64,000 nucleotides of DNA from Pullichristensenella sp963930055 (GTDB lineage: Bacteria; Bacillota; Clostridia; Christensenellales; Aristaeellaceae), in contig CAWVKS010000005.1 of NCBI GenBank assembly GCA_963930055.1, positions 62,001-126,000 of the forward strand, read 5' to 3'. Shown piece by piece: positions 14,937-22,736 of this stretch. Below the pieces are notes generated by a model, which was given only the letters and a program-made list of their open reading frames with translations, made no database searches and was not told the DNA's origin. Both the position numbers and the translations under genes were made by a program. Numbering within the stretch: the first letter of the stretch is position 1; each line of letters starts with the position of its first letter.

Positions 14937-15158
14937 TTGCCGGAAAGAAAAAACAGCAAAGCGCGGATAGACGCGAACAATCGCTATAACGCAAAAGCGT
15001 ATGACCGTATCAATATCGCCATTCCCAAGGGACAAAAGGAAACTGTGCAAAAGGCAGCTGATAGGGAAGGGCTGTCCATCAATGGCTATATCATCAAAGC
15101 TATCCTTGCGCGGCTCGGTGTAGATGAATGGCCGGGAAAAGAACAGGAGCACACTTAA
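14937..15158 (+). CDS. Ribbon-helix-helix (Arc/CopG-like) regulator
   Basis: A 73-residue basic protein. The TTG start at 14937 is chosen because TAAGGTGGTGA, nearly the full anti-16S complement, ends 9 bases upstream. A GTG at 14925 is inside that signal. The N-terminus is basic. It is followed by a beta strand (RINIAIPKG), a helix (QKETVQKAADREG) and a second helix (SINGYIIKAILARLG), the RHH order. It is the only clearly rightward gene of the element, divergent from the operon starting at 14643. ACACTTAAA-type palindromes flank both ends of the gene, and one overlaps its stop codon. It probably represses itself and the element's leftward operons. Confidence 0.8.
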   Translation: MPERKNSKARIDANNRYNAKAYDRINIAIPKGQKETVQKAADREGLSINGYIIKAILARLGVDEWPGKEQEHT

Positions 15159-15220
15159 ATAGTGTATATGCCTGCGTGCAGCGCCGTTTAAGTGTATTTA
15201 GGCGCGCAATGTTTAAGTGT
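15151..15220. promoter_or_regulatory. Three candidate RHH operators after the regulator gene
   Basis: ACACTTAAATAGTGT (15151-15165), TTTAAGTGT (15187-15195) and TTTAAGTGT (15212-15220). They lie downstream of the gene and near the right end, so they may also serve replication, segregation or excision. Confidence 0.6.
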
Positions 15221-15610
15221 ATATAAAGCAATAATAGTTTACGTTTCAAAATCAATCAGACTTTGAAATTCCCTTCGCCCTGCCATTTCACACTTGGCAG
15301 GGTGGTTTCTCTTATGGGTGCTTTATCACGCTAAAGTGAGCGTGAATGAGAATGTTCCTTCAAAAAGGAATATAATCCTTTTAGAATTATTATGATGCTT
15401 GCAGGCAATGTTTGATCCAATATTTTTGTATGAATAATTATGTGAAATTATTTGTATATTTCGTATATCTGTACGGCTTCGTTATAGCATGATTTTGAAC
15501 CATGATATGACGAAAACATACTGATATAAGCAATTTTAATGACATATCGTCTTTAAATCCGTCCGTTGAAAACTACACAAACGAATGAATAAATATCCAT
15601 ATTCTAACAG
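15221..15610. other. AT-rich right end of the element without genes
   Basis: No coding region was found. It holds a terminator (15278-15312) and AT-rich sequence with a small AAAGGA/TCCTTT inverted repeat near 15363-15382. This may be the integrase arm region. Confidence 0.5.
15278..15312 (+). terminator. Terminator after the RHH gene
   Basis: CCCTGCCA (15278-15285) pairs with TGGCAGGG (15295-15302), followed by TGGTTTCTCTT. Confidence 0.7.
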
Positions 15611-15702
15611 GTTGACATCGTAAAGGTCAGAGGTTCGAGCCCTCCTAACCCCACCAGCAAACCGCCTGATTCCCGGGCGGTTTTTTCTTTGTATTGCACA
15701 AA
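15611..15702 (+). repeat. attR: right copy of the 92-bp attachment repeat
   Basis: The displaced 3' part of tRNA-Val, from anticodon loop to CCA, plus the tRNA terminator, with one mismatch to 7057-7148. There is no 5' half, so it is not a functional tRNA gene. It marks the right end of the element. Confidence 0.93.
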
Positions 15703-16125
15703 CATCGCTTTGCGCAAATCGCGCGCCAATTCCCGCGATTTTGCGTTGCATGGAACAGATTTGAGCGAAAAATCCACAATGGCAGATATTTCAAGCCGCT
15801 CTTGATGATGGGGCCATCGCAAGCCCCCCGCTTTCCATCTGGATCGCGTCCATTTATCTTTTGATTCCGCCTTTTTTTTGCGCCGGGAATGGCCGATGAA
15901 CAATATGCCGTCGCATAGGGAAACGCCACCGATTTAATGATGCCCGCCCTGCCGCGTTGGGAAAGGATGGCAAATGGGCAGGCGCATATCCGTTTTTCAT
16001 CGAAGCTACCGCCGATCAGTCCGGCGCGCAGGACGGCAAATCGCCTCCGCCCAGGCAGCCGGGGCGGTTTTTCCCGCCTTTGTCCGCCGCCCCCGGGCTG
16101 CCCTTGCCGCATCCGGGGCGCGCGA
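15703..16125. other. Chromosomal intergenic region right of the element
   Basis: No supported gene. The first ~75 bases are the original sequence downstream of tRNA-Val and resemble, with divergence, bases 7149-7230 inside the element. Confidence 0.6.
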
Positions 16126-16175
16126 AAAACGCTCCCGTTGCAGCGGGGAAACCTCGCTGCGGCGGGAGCGTTTCC
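16126..16175 (-). terminator. Terminator of the GT2/GtrA operon
   Basis: AAACGCTCCCG with GCAGCG on one side and CGCTGC with CGGGAGCGTTT on the other form a long stem. Read leftward it is followed by TTTTTCGC. Confidence 0.8.
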
Positions 16176-16192
16176 ATGGGCATGGCGTCGCG

Positions 16193-17296
16193 TCAGGCGT
16201 CCTTTTTCGGTTTTGCCGGGAACACCCAGCGGCGGCAGAGGTGATAATTGGCGATGAACAGCAGCGTATCGACGACGGCCTTCAGCGCCGTCTTGACGGT
16301 CTCTGCGTTCGCGCTCCCGCCCAGCAGCCAGCGGAAGAGGCGCACGCCCAGATAGACCGCCGCCGAGGAAACGAGAATGGTGCAAACGGCCAAAATGGCA
16401 TAGCGGGCGGCCGAGCCTGACGCTCTGCTGCGAAAGACGAAATTGCGGTTGAGCAGGTAGTTCGCCGCCGCGGAGAGCACGCGCGCCAGCACGGTGGCGG
16501 CGGCGATCTCGGGCAGCGATTCCCCGCGGAAGATCAGCGCGCTGAGGAGGAAAAAGGCGATAAAATCCACCGCCGTGCCTGCCAGGGAGGCCAGCGCGTA
16601 CTTGACGACCGGCCCGAACAGCGCCCGGTAGACGCGCGCTGAATCCCGCCAGGGGTGGAAATGCGAGCCCTCGTTGTTGTTTTCATAGACCGTCTCGATG
16701 GGGCACTGCACCAGCGCGATCCGGCTGTGCGCGGCGTAGGCCAGCATGCGCATTTCGTATTCGTAGCGGTCGCCCTCGATTTCGAGCATCTCGGGAAGCA
16801 GTTCCGAGGAAAAAGCGCGCAGGCCGGTCTGCGTGTCGGGCAATTTCACCCGGCAGGCAAGGCGGAAGCAGACGGATGTGATGCGGTTGCCGGCGCGGCT
16901 TTTGAAAGGCACGTTCTCCTTGCCAAAATCGCGCGTGCCGAGTACCAATGCCCGCGCGGGCAGGTGTTCTTCGAGACATTTGGCGACGTTTTCCACGTCG
17001 GCTTCGGCGTGTTGCCCATCGCTGTCGGCGGTGACGATGACGGCGGGCTGCGAAAGCGTCTCCTTCAAATGCGCAAAAGCCGTTTTCAGCGCCGCGCCCT
17101 TGCCGCGGTTTGCCGCATGGCGCAGCACCGTCGCGCCGGGCAGGGCGGCCACGGCCTCGAAGATCGCGGCATAGTCCGGCCCGCTGCCGTCATCGACGGC
17201 CACGACGCGCGCAAAGCCGCGCGCGAGCAGCGCCCGCGCATAGGAAATCAAACGCCCGTCCGGCTGGAGCGCCGGGATGACGACCACGCGCATCAT
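16193..17296 (-). CDS. GT2 glycosyltransferase fused to a GtrA-like membrane domain
   Basis: A 367-residue protein from ATG 17296, which overlaps the preceding stop as ATGA. Residues about 1-225 are a GT-A fold of the dolichyl-phosphate mannose synthase/YkcC type: VVVIPALQPDG at the start, VVAVDDGSGPD, KGAALKTAF, the metal-binding VTADSDGQH, and LPDTQTGLRAF. Residues about 235-360 contain four hydrophobic helices of the GtrA type, with VKYALASLAGTAVDFIAFF and NYLLNRNFVFRS. Such fusions probably transfer sugar to polyprenyl phosphate and flip or use the product for cell-envelope glycosylation. The substrate cannot be told. Confidence 0.9.
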   Translation of the reverse strand: MMRVVVIPALQPDGRLISYARALLARGFARVVAVDDGSGPDYAAIFEAVAALPGATVLRHAANRGKGAALKTAFAHLKETLSQPAVIVTADSDGQHAEADVENVAKCLEEHLPARALVLGTRDFGKENVPFKSRAGNRITSVCFRLACRVKLPDTQTGLRAFSSELLPEMLEIEGDRYEYEMRMLAYAAHSRIALVQCPIETVYENNNEGSHFHPWRDSARVYRALFGPVVKYALASLAGTAVDFIAFFLLSALIFRGESLPEIAAATVLARVLSAAANYLLNRNFVFRSRASGSAARYAILAVCTILVSSAAVYLGVRLFRWLLGGSANAETVKTALKAVVDTLLFIANYHLCRRWVFPAKPKKDA

Positions 17297-17613
17297 AGCA
17301 GATACAAAAGCACGATGACCAGCAGGCAGACGAGCACCGGCACGCCGAAAAGCAGCCAGCGCCGCTGCATGGGCAGGCGGCGGTTGCCGAGGAACACGGA
17401 GCAGGCGCCAATGACGCCGCAAAGGATCGCGCACAGCACCGTTTGCCAGATCACGGCGTTGATTTCGCCGCCCACGCGCTCCGGCAGGGAGACGAGGCAG
17501 GGCGAATAATAGCCCATATTGAGGATGATCGACGTCATAAGCGCGATCACGTGTTCCAACGCCACGCCGGCGACGAGGCCGATGAGCCCCCGCCGCGCCA
17601 TTTTTCTCAGCAT
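17293..17613 (-). CDS. DUF3021-like small membrane protein
   Basis: A 106-residue protein with four hydrophobic segments. The opening (RRGLIGLVAGVALEHVIALMTS), the mid segment (GGEINAVIWQTVLCAILCGVIGACSVF) and a final hydrophobic helix fit the DUF3021 pattern. It overlaps the glycosyltransferase start, so the two are coupled. Role unknown. Confidence 0.65.
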   Translation of the reverse strand: MLRKMARRGLIGLVAGVALEHVIALMTSIILNMGYYSPCLVSLPERVGGEINAVIWQTVLCAILCGVIGACSVFLGNRRLPMQRRWLLFGVPVLVCLLVIVLLYLL

Positions 17614-17625
17614 TGTCCCAGCCTC

Positions 17626-18669
17626 CTAAAACCAGATGATGTCCGACATCGAGCGTTCATGCCCACCGGAGGGGCGGTTGATGATTTCACCGCACAGCCA
17701 CATCTCCGTGGTGCCGCCGCCGTCCAGGTTCATGGCCGTCTGCGCACCATAGCGCACGAAGAGCTGCTGCAGTTCCTGCAGGGAAAGGCCGCGGGAATAG
17801 CCGTCCTGCCGCCCGTCGGCGACGATGACGATATAGTGCAAAGGCCCGATCTGGCCGATGGCCGTGCGCGGCTCCAGGCGCGTGTCGCGCGTGGAGATGA
17901 CGTTGAAGCCGGGGTCGAACTCCACGGCGGCGCCGTCGCGCACCAGCTCGGGGCCAAACTCGAACGTGTGCATCACGCCCTGCGCCACCAGCTCCGCGCC
18001 CACGGCTTCGGGGTCGTCGTCCGCGCGGTCAGTGCGCACGCTGAAATCGCCGTTTTTGTCGACGATGAGCATGTTGCGCGTTGTCTCGCGCGTGCGGTAG
18101 AGCTCGCCGTCGCGGATGATGACGCCATATTCATGGGCGTTGTAGTTGTCAGCGTTGACGGCGAACACCGCGCCGGCCTTTTGCGCCATGCTGGAGAGAG
18201 GCTCATCGCGCCCGCCGTAGGTATCGCCGGCGAACCAGGTGCCGAACTGGGACGCGCTTTGCAGCTGCACGTCGGCGACGAAATAGGTGGTGCCGTTCTC
18301 CTCGACGCGGTCGATGTGGATGTAGCGCGTCGCGTCCTCATACTGATAGTCGTACTCGGAAACACAGGGCTGATCCCACGGCCTCTGCGTGGGCGCGGGC
18401 GGCTGCGTGGCCGGGGCCGCGACAGCCGTGGCCACCGCGGCGGGCTGCGTTTCGACCGCGGCGACAGGCTGCGCCGTGGACGGCGTTTCGACGGTGGCGG
18501 CGGACGGCGTCTGTGCCGGAGCCATTGCCTCTATCGACGGGTCGGCGGGCGCTTTGCCGCCGCATCGGGAGCAGAACACGATCACGAGCGCGATGACCAC
18601 GATGGCCGACGCGATCAGCAGCGCGATCCCGATCCTCCTTTGCCGCCTTCTTCTGTATCTCTTTTGCAT
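17626..18669 (-). CDS. Phosphodiester glycosidase (NAGPA-domain) protein, membrane-anchored
   Basis: A 347-residue protein from ATG 18669 with AAGGTGAG upstream. The basic N-terminus (QKRYRRRRQRR) is followed by one TM helix (about 12-33) and a Pro/Thr/Ala linker to about residue 100. The NAGPA domain follows, with VFAVNADNYNAHEYGVIIRDG, IVIVADGRQDGYSRGLSLQELQQLF and the signature AMNLDGGGTTEMWL. The domain is known from the enzyme that uncovers mannose-6-phosphate and from YveB-like bacterial hydrolases of sugar phosphodiesters. A role in cell-surface polymer processing with the neighbouring glycosyltransferase is an inference. Confidence 0.9.
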   Translation of the reverse strand: MQKRYRRRRQRRIGIALLIASAIVVIALVIVFCSRCGGKAPADPSIEAMAPAQTPSAATVETPSTAQPVAAVETQPAAVATAVAAPATQPPAPTQRPWDQPCVSEYDYQYEDATRYIHIDRVEENGTTYFVADVQLQSASQFGTWFAGDTYGGRDEPLSSMAQKAGAVFAVNADNYNAHEYGVIIRDGELYRTRETTRNMLIVDKNGDFSVRTDRADDDPEAVGAELVAQGVMHTFEFGPELVRDGAAVEFDPGFNVISTRDTRLEPRTAIGQIGPLHYIVIVADGRQDGYSRGLSLQELQQLFVRYGAQTAMNLDGGGTTEMWLCGEIINRPSGGHERSMSDIIWF

Positions 18670-18872
18670 AAACTCACCTTGACAAATAATGGCTGCGCAT
18701 GAAAACATATCGGTGTCCGCGTCAACGAACGCGGAAGAACGGGTATATTTTCACCGTAATGTCCAAAGATGTCCAAAGTCGTATATTCGACGCGGTTTCC
18801 CTTTTTCCTCCGTTTTTCCCGCACATGACGATGATTTTTTACAGTTACATTGGTACGGTGTCATGTAGCGTA

Positions 18873-18901
18873 TTGCAGTCCGCCCCCGCGCGTGCTATAC
18901 T
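18873..18901 (+). promoter_or_regulatory. Promoter of rarA
   Basis: TTGCAG (18873-18878) and TATACT (18896-18901), 17-bp spacer, 34 bp before the rarA start. Confidence 0.7.
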
Positions 18902-18935
18902 GCGTAATGGGGGCATCCCCACGGGAGGTCGCGCG

Positions 18936-20258
18936 ATGGAACAGCAGACGTTTTTTTCGCAGGACGCCGCCGCGCCTTTGGCGGCGAGGCTGCGGCCGCG
19001 TACATTGGAAGAGATCGTCGGGCAGCGACACCTGCTCGGCAAGGGCAAGGTGCTGCGCCGGCTCATCGAGGATGACCACATCTCCTCCATGATCTTCTGG
19101 GGGCCGCCGGGCGTGGGCAAGACGACGCTGGCGCGGGTGATCGCCAGCCGCACCAGGGCGGCGTTTATCGACTTTTCCGCTGTCACCAGCGGCATCCGGG
19201 AGATCCGCGCCGTGATGGAGAAGGCGGAGGGCAACCGCCGCTTTGGCGAGCGCACTATCGTCTTTGTCGACGAGATCCACCGCTTTAACAAGGCGCAGCA
19301 GGACGCCTTCCTTCCCTTCGTGGAGAAGGGCAGCATCATACTCATCGGCGCGACCACGGAAAACCCCTCCTTTGAGGTCAACGGTGCGCTGCTTTCCCGC
19401 TGCAAGGTGTTCGTGCTGCAAAGCCTGCATGTGGACGACCTCGTTTCGCTTCTGGAGCGGGCGCTGAAGGACGAACGCGGCTTTGGCGGCACGCGGGTCG
19501 ATATCGCGCCGGAGATGCTCACGGCCATCGCCACATTCGCCAACGGCGACGCCCGCAGCGCCCTTTCCACGCTGGAGATGGTGGTGCTCAACGGCGATGT
19601 GGATGAAAACGGCGTCACTGTGACCAAAGAGACGCTTGAACAGTGCACGTCGAAAAAATCCCTGCTCTACGACAAGCAGGGCGAGGAACACTACAATCTC
19701 ATCTCCGCGCTGCACAAGTCCATGCGCAATTCCGACCCGGACGCGGCGGTATACTGGCTGGCGCGCATGCTGGAGGCCGGCGAGGATCCGCTCTACATCG
19801 CCCGCCGCGTGACGCGCTTTGCCAGCGAGGACGTGGGGCTGGCCGACCCGCGGGCGCTGGAGATCGCCGTGGCCGCCTATCAGGCCTGCCATTTTATCGG
19901 CATGCCCGAATGCACGGTGCACCTGACCGAGGCGGTGGTCTATCTTTCCCTCGCGCCCAAGTCCAACGCGCTTTACGAGGCCTACGGCCGCGCGCGGGAG
20001 GATGCGCTTTCGCAGCTGGCCGAGCCGGTGCCGCTGGTCATCCGCAACGCGCCGACGAAGCTCATGCGTCAGCTCGACTACGGCAAGGGCTACCAGTACG
20101 CCCACGATGCGGAAGAAAAGCTGACCAACATGCAATGCCTGCCCGATTCGCTGCTGGGGCGCGAATACTACCGCCCCACCGAGCAGGGCGTGGAGGGCAA
20201 GTTCAAATCGCGCCTCGCGCAGATCCGGGAATGGAAGGAAAAACACGCGGGCAAGTGA
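18936..20258 (+). CDS. rarA: Replication-associated recombination protein A (RarA/MgsA AAA+ ATPase)
   Basis: A 440-residue AAA+ ATPase of the clamp-loader type that acts at stalled replication forks. Start ATG 18936 follows GGGAGG; the frame is open further upstream but without a start signal. Walker A is GPPGVGKTT and Walker B is VFVDEIHRF. Sensor 1 is IGATTENPSFEVN with the arginine finger in ALLSRC. The C-terminal tetramerisation region is LDYGKGYQYAHD and YYRPTEQGVEGK. Length matches the family. It is monocistronic. Confidence 0.96.
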   Translation: MEQQTFFSQDAAAPLAARLRPRTLEEIVGQRHLLGKGKVLRRLIEDDHISSMIFWGPPGVGKTTLARVIASRTRAAFIDFSAVTSGIREIRAVMEKAEGNRRFGERTIVFVDEIHRFNKAQQDAFLPFVEKGSIILIGATTENPSFEVNGALLSRCKVFVLQSLHVDDLVSLLERALKDERGFGGTRVDIAPEMLTAIATFANGDARSALSTLEMVVLNGDVDENGVTVTKETLEQCTSKKSLLYDKQGEEHYNLISALHKSMRNSDPDAAVYWLARMLEAGEDPLYIARRVTRFASEDVGLADPRALEIAVAAYQACHFIGMPECTVHLTEAVVYLSLAPKSNALYEAYGRAREDALSQLAEPVPLVIRNAPTKLMRQLDYGKGYQYAHDAEEKLTNMQCLPDSLLGREYYRPTEQGVEGKFKSRLAQIREWKEKHAGK

Positions 20259-20335
20259 CAGGGGAGGCCCCGACGCCCGCTTTCCCGCGCGGACGCGGTA
20301 TAATGGCAATAGAAACTGATTTGGGAGGGACGGAT

Positions 20336-21352
20336 ATGTGCACGGCGATCACTTACGCATCCGGGGAACACTATTTCGGCAGGAACCTTGATCTCGACCA
20401 TTCCTATAACGAGACGGTCACCGTCACGCCGCGCGGGTACCCCTTCGCCTTCCGCCGCGCCGCCTCCCCCGATGCGCACTACGCCATGATCGGCATGGCG
20501 TTCGTGGTGGAGGATTATCCGCTTTACTACGACGCCACCAACGAAAAGGGCCTGAGCATGGCGGGGCTGAACTTCCCCGGCAGCGCTGATTACAAGGCGG
20601 AAAAGCCGGGCTGCGACAACATCGCGCCCTTTGAGTTCATTCCCTGGCTGCTCGGCCAGTGCGCCTGCCTGGACGAGGCGCGCAAGCTGCTCGCGCGCAT
20701 CAACCTGGTGAACATCCCCTTCAGCGACCAACTGCCGCTTTCCCCGCTGCACTGGCTGGTCGCCGACCAGAGCGGCGCGATCGTGGTGGAATCCGTAAAG
20801 GAAGGGTTGAAGGTCTACGATGACCCCGTGGGCGTGCTGACCAACGAGCCGCCGTTCGCGTTCCAGATGTTTCATCTCAACAACCACATGCAGCTCACAC
20901 GGGAAGCGCCGCGCAACAGCTTCGCGCAGGGGCTGGCGCTGGAACCTTACTGCCTGGGCATGGGCGCGATGGGCCTGCCGGGCGACCTGTCCTCCGCCTC
21001 GCGCTTCGTGCGGGCGGCGTTCACGAAGCTCAATGCCGCCCCCGGGGCGTCGGAGGCGGAAAACGTCAGCCAGTTTTTCCACATTCTCGGCTCCGTCGCA
21101 CAGACGCGCGGCTGCGCCCGCGCCTCGGGCGACCGCTTTGAGACCACCGTCTATTCCTCCTGCTGCAATATGGACAGGGGCATTTACTACTACACGACCT
21201 ATGAAAACAGCCGGCTTTGCGCGGTGGATATGCACAACGAGGACCTGGACGGCGCGACGCTGGCCAGCTATCCGCTGCTCAGGGAGCAGGACGTCTGTTT
21301 CCAGAACCAGGCGCAGCGGCGGGGAAGGGAGGACGCCCGCCCCGTGGTATAA
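20336..21352 (+). CDS. bsh: Bile salt hydrolase / choloylglycine hydrolase (Ntn hydrolase)
   Basis: A 338-residue protein starting MCTAIT after GGGAGGGACGGAT; removing Met exposes the catalytic Cys2. Other active-site positions of the family are present: Arg and Asp in FGRNLDLD, the Asn of AGLNFPG, the Asn of GVLTNEPPF and the Arg of SASRFVRAAF. The region GLPGDLSSASRFVR and the end segment RGIYYYTTYENS closely follow clostridial bile salt hydrolases rather than penicillin V acylases. There is no signal peptide, so it is cytoplasmic. It deconjugates glycine or taurine from bile acids, implying an intestinal habitat. A TATAAT at 20299-20304 is a likely -10. Confidence 0.93.
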   Translation: MCTAITYASGEHYFGRNLDLDHSYNETVTVTPRGYPFAFRRAASPDAHYAMIGMAFVVEDYPLYYDATNEKGLSMAGLNFPGSADYKAEKPGCDNIAPFEFIPWLLGQCACLDEARKLLARINLVNIPFSDQLPLSPLHWLVADQSGAIVVESVKEGLKVYDDPVGVLTNEPPFAFQMFHLNNHMQLTREAPRNSFAQGLALEPYCLGMGAMGLPGDLSSASRFVRAAFTKLNAAPGASEAENVSQFFHILGSVAQTRGCARASGDRFETTVYSSCCNMDRGIYYYTTYENSRLCAVDMHNEDLDGATLASYPLLREQDVCFQNQAQRRGREDARPVV

Positions 21353-21383
21353 GGGCGGCGGTTTGTCCAGCGCCGCCAGAAGC

Positions 21384-21425
21384 AAAAATCGGCCCGGGGG
21401 ACGCCAAACGTCTCCCGGGCCGGAA
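21384..21425 (-). terminator. Terminator of the aldo/keto reductase gene
   Basis: CGGCCCGGGGGACG and CGTCTCCCGGGCCG form a 14-bp stem with loop CCAAA. Leftward it is followed by ATTTTTGC. It can also serve the convergent bile salt hydrolase gene. Confidence 0.85.
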
Positions 21426-21430
21426 ATAGC

Positions 21431-22435
21431 TTAGCGCTCGATCTCCAGGTCGAGCCACCTGCACTCGTCCTCGGTAAGGACGATCTCCGAGGCGTCGATA
21501 TTCGTGCGCATCATCTCGCGCGTCACGGGGCTGGTGAGGGCATAGACGTCGAGGTCTTTCTGGTTGAAGATCCACGCCATGGCGATCTGCGCCACGCTCA
21601 TGCCCTTTTCCCTGGCCAGTATCTCACAGCGGCGCAGGCGCTCGAAATTCTGCGGGTAGCAGTAGCCCTTCATGCCCGCGTCGTCCAGGATCTCACTGGC
21701 CTTTTCCGGGTGGGCGCTCTCGAGCCGGCCGGAGAAGAAGCCGCGCGCCATCGTCGAATAGGCGAACACGGGGATGTGGTTCTTGGCGTACCACTCGCGG
21801 TCGGGTTTGTTCTCCGGGCCGGAGATGGTCACGCACCCGCCGCCCCAGGGGTCGCCCAGCTGGTCGGCAAGGCCGAAGTTGGGGCTGGCCACGGTGAAGG
21901 GCTGCAGGCCGTGCTTGAGGGCGTAGTCGTTGGCCTCCTCCGTGCGCTCAACCGTCCAGTTCGAGCCGCCGAAAGCGCCGATCTTGCCCTCGTCGTAAAG
22001 GCGGTTGAGCACTTCGACGATGGGGCCGACGGGCACGGTGGGGTCGTCGCGGTGGAGCATGTAAATGTCCAGATGGTTGGTCTTGAGCTTGGCCAGCGAG
22101 TTGTGGGCGTCGTGGAGGATGTCAAAGTCCGTCACGCGCTTGCGCCAGCGGTTGTGGTGCGCGCCCTTGGTGAGGATGACTACCTTGTCGTGCAGGCCGC
22201 GCGCCTCCAGCCACTCGCCCAGCGGCTCCTCGCCGTAGTGGTCGGAGCAGTCGAAGCAGTTCACGCCCTCGGCGTACATGTCGTCCAGAAGCTGGAAGGC
22301 CGCCTGCAGGCGCGCGTCAAAATCCGGGGCCTCGCCATAGACCGAGCGGAAGGCCGCGAACATCTTCGGCGTGGCGGTGCCAAAGACGATGTGGGAAATG
22401 GGCTTGGAAACGTGGTCGATGCGACCGTATTGCAT
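21431..22435 (-). CDS. Aldo/keto reductase
   Basis: A 334-residue NADPH-dependent oxidoreductase with a TIM-barrel layout. The catalytic tetrad is visible as Asp and Tyr in NCFDCSDHYGEEPLGE, Lys in VVILTKGAHH and His in IYMLHRDD. The cofactor segment near the C-terminus is YALTSPVTREMM. Ribosome binding site GGGGAGGTAT. The substrate is unknown. It is convergent to the bile salt hydrolase gene with a shared hairpin, so no operon link. Confidence 0.92.
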   Translation of the reverse strand: MQYGRIDHVSKPISHIVFGTATPKMFAAFRSVYGEAPDFDARLQAAFQLLDDMYAEGVNCFDCSDHYGEEPLGEWLEARGLHDKVVILTKGAHHNRWRKRVTDFDILHDAHNSLAKLKTNHLDIYMLHRDDPTVPVGPIVEVLNRLYDEGKIGAFGGSNWTVERTEEANDYALKHGLQPFTVASPNFGLADQLGDPWGGGCVTISGPENKPDREWYAKNHIPVFAYSTMARGFFSGRLESAHPEKASEILDDAGMKGYCYPQNFERLRRCEILAREKGMSVAQIAMAWIFNQKDLDVYALTSPVTREMMRTNIDASEIVLTEDECRWLDLEIER

Positions 22436-22497
22436 AAATATACCTCCCCGTCAAATTTATCCTTTGCGGGGCGGCGCGCCCGCGCCGTCCTGTTTAT

Positions 22498-22526
22498 ACT
22501 CTAACACGCCTGGAAAACGATGTCAA
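22498..22526 (-). promoter_or_regulatory. Promoter of the aldo/keto reductase gene
   Basis: A perfect TTGACA (22526-22521) and TAGAGT (22503-22498) with a 17-bp spacer. The rest of 22527-22680 holds nothing recognisable. Confidence 0.65.
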
Positions 22527-22680
22527 TCCCCCGCGCAGGAAAATCCGCGCGCCCCGGGCGGGAACCGTCGCGCCCGCGTCCGGGCCGCCGGCGAAAGCCG
22601 GGCAAACGCGCGTCCGGCCTTCGCCTTCCCCGGGCAGGCCGCGAACAAGGCGAAAGCGCCGCCGGAAAAATCAGGTATGA

Positions 22681-22720
22681 CAAAACCGCCTTCCCTTCGC
22701 GTTGCGGGAAGGCGGTTTTG
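22681..22720 (-). terminator. Terminator of the SH3-protein gene
   Basis: CAAAACCGCCTTCCC (22681-22695) pairs perfectly with GGGAAGGCGGTTTTG (22706-22720). Confidence 0.9.
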
Positions 22721-22736
22721 CGCCCGTTGTTCGGCC

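Larger units (their letters stand above)
7103..15656. mobile_element. 8.5-kb integrative element in tRNA-Val
   Basis: The element is bounded by the two att repeats and carries a tyrosine integrase beside the intact tRNA. Its base composition is visibly less GC-rich than the flanks. Gene content: integrase, a 35-codon gene, two related HTH proteins, several unknown proteins, a Cys_rich_VLP protein, a zinc-ribbon protein, a serine resolvase and a ribbon-helix-helix regulator. I see no relaxase, coupling protein, type IV secretion gene, portal, terminase or capsid gene. It is either a satellite that depends on a helper or a remnant. Five genes are frameshifted. Confidence 0.9.

Noticed and set aside
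15611..15656. Second tRNA-Val gene
   Set aside because: Only the 3' part from the anticodon loop is present and there is no acceptor 5' strand or D arm; it is the displaced att copy.
7103..15656. Complete prophage or conjugative transposon
   Set aside because: No capsid, terminase, portal, relaxase, coupling protein or VirB-type genes could be found in any frame, even after correcting frameshifts.
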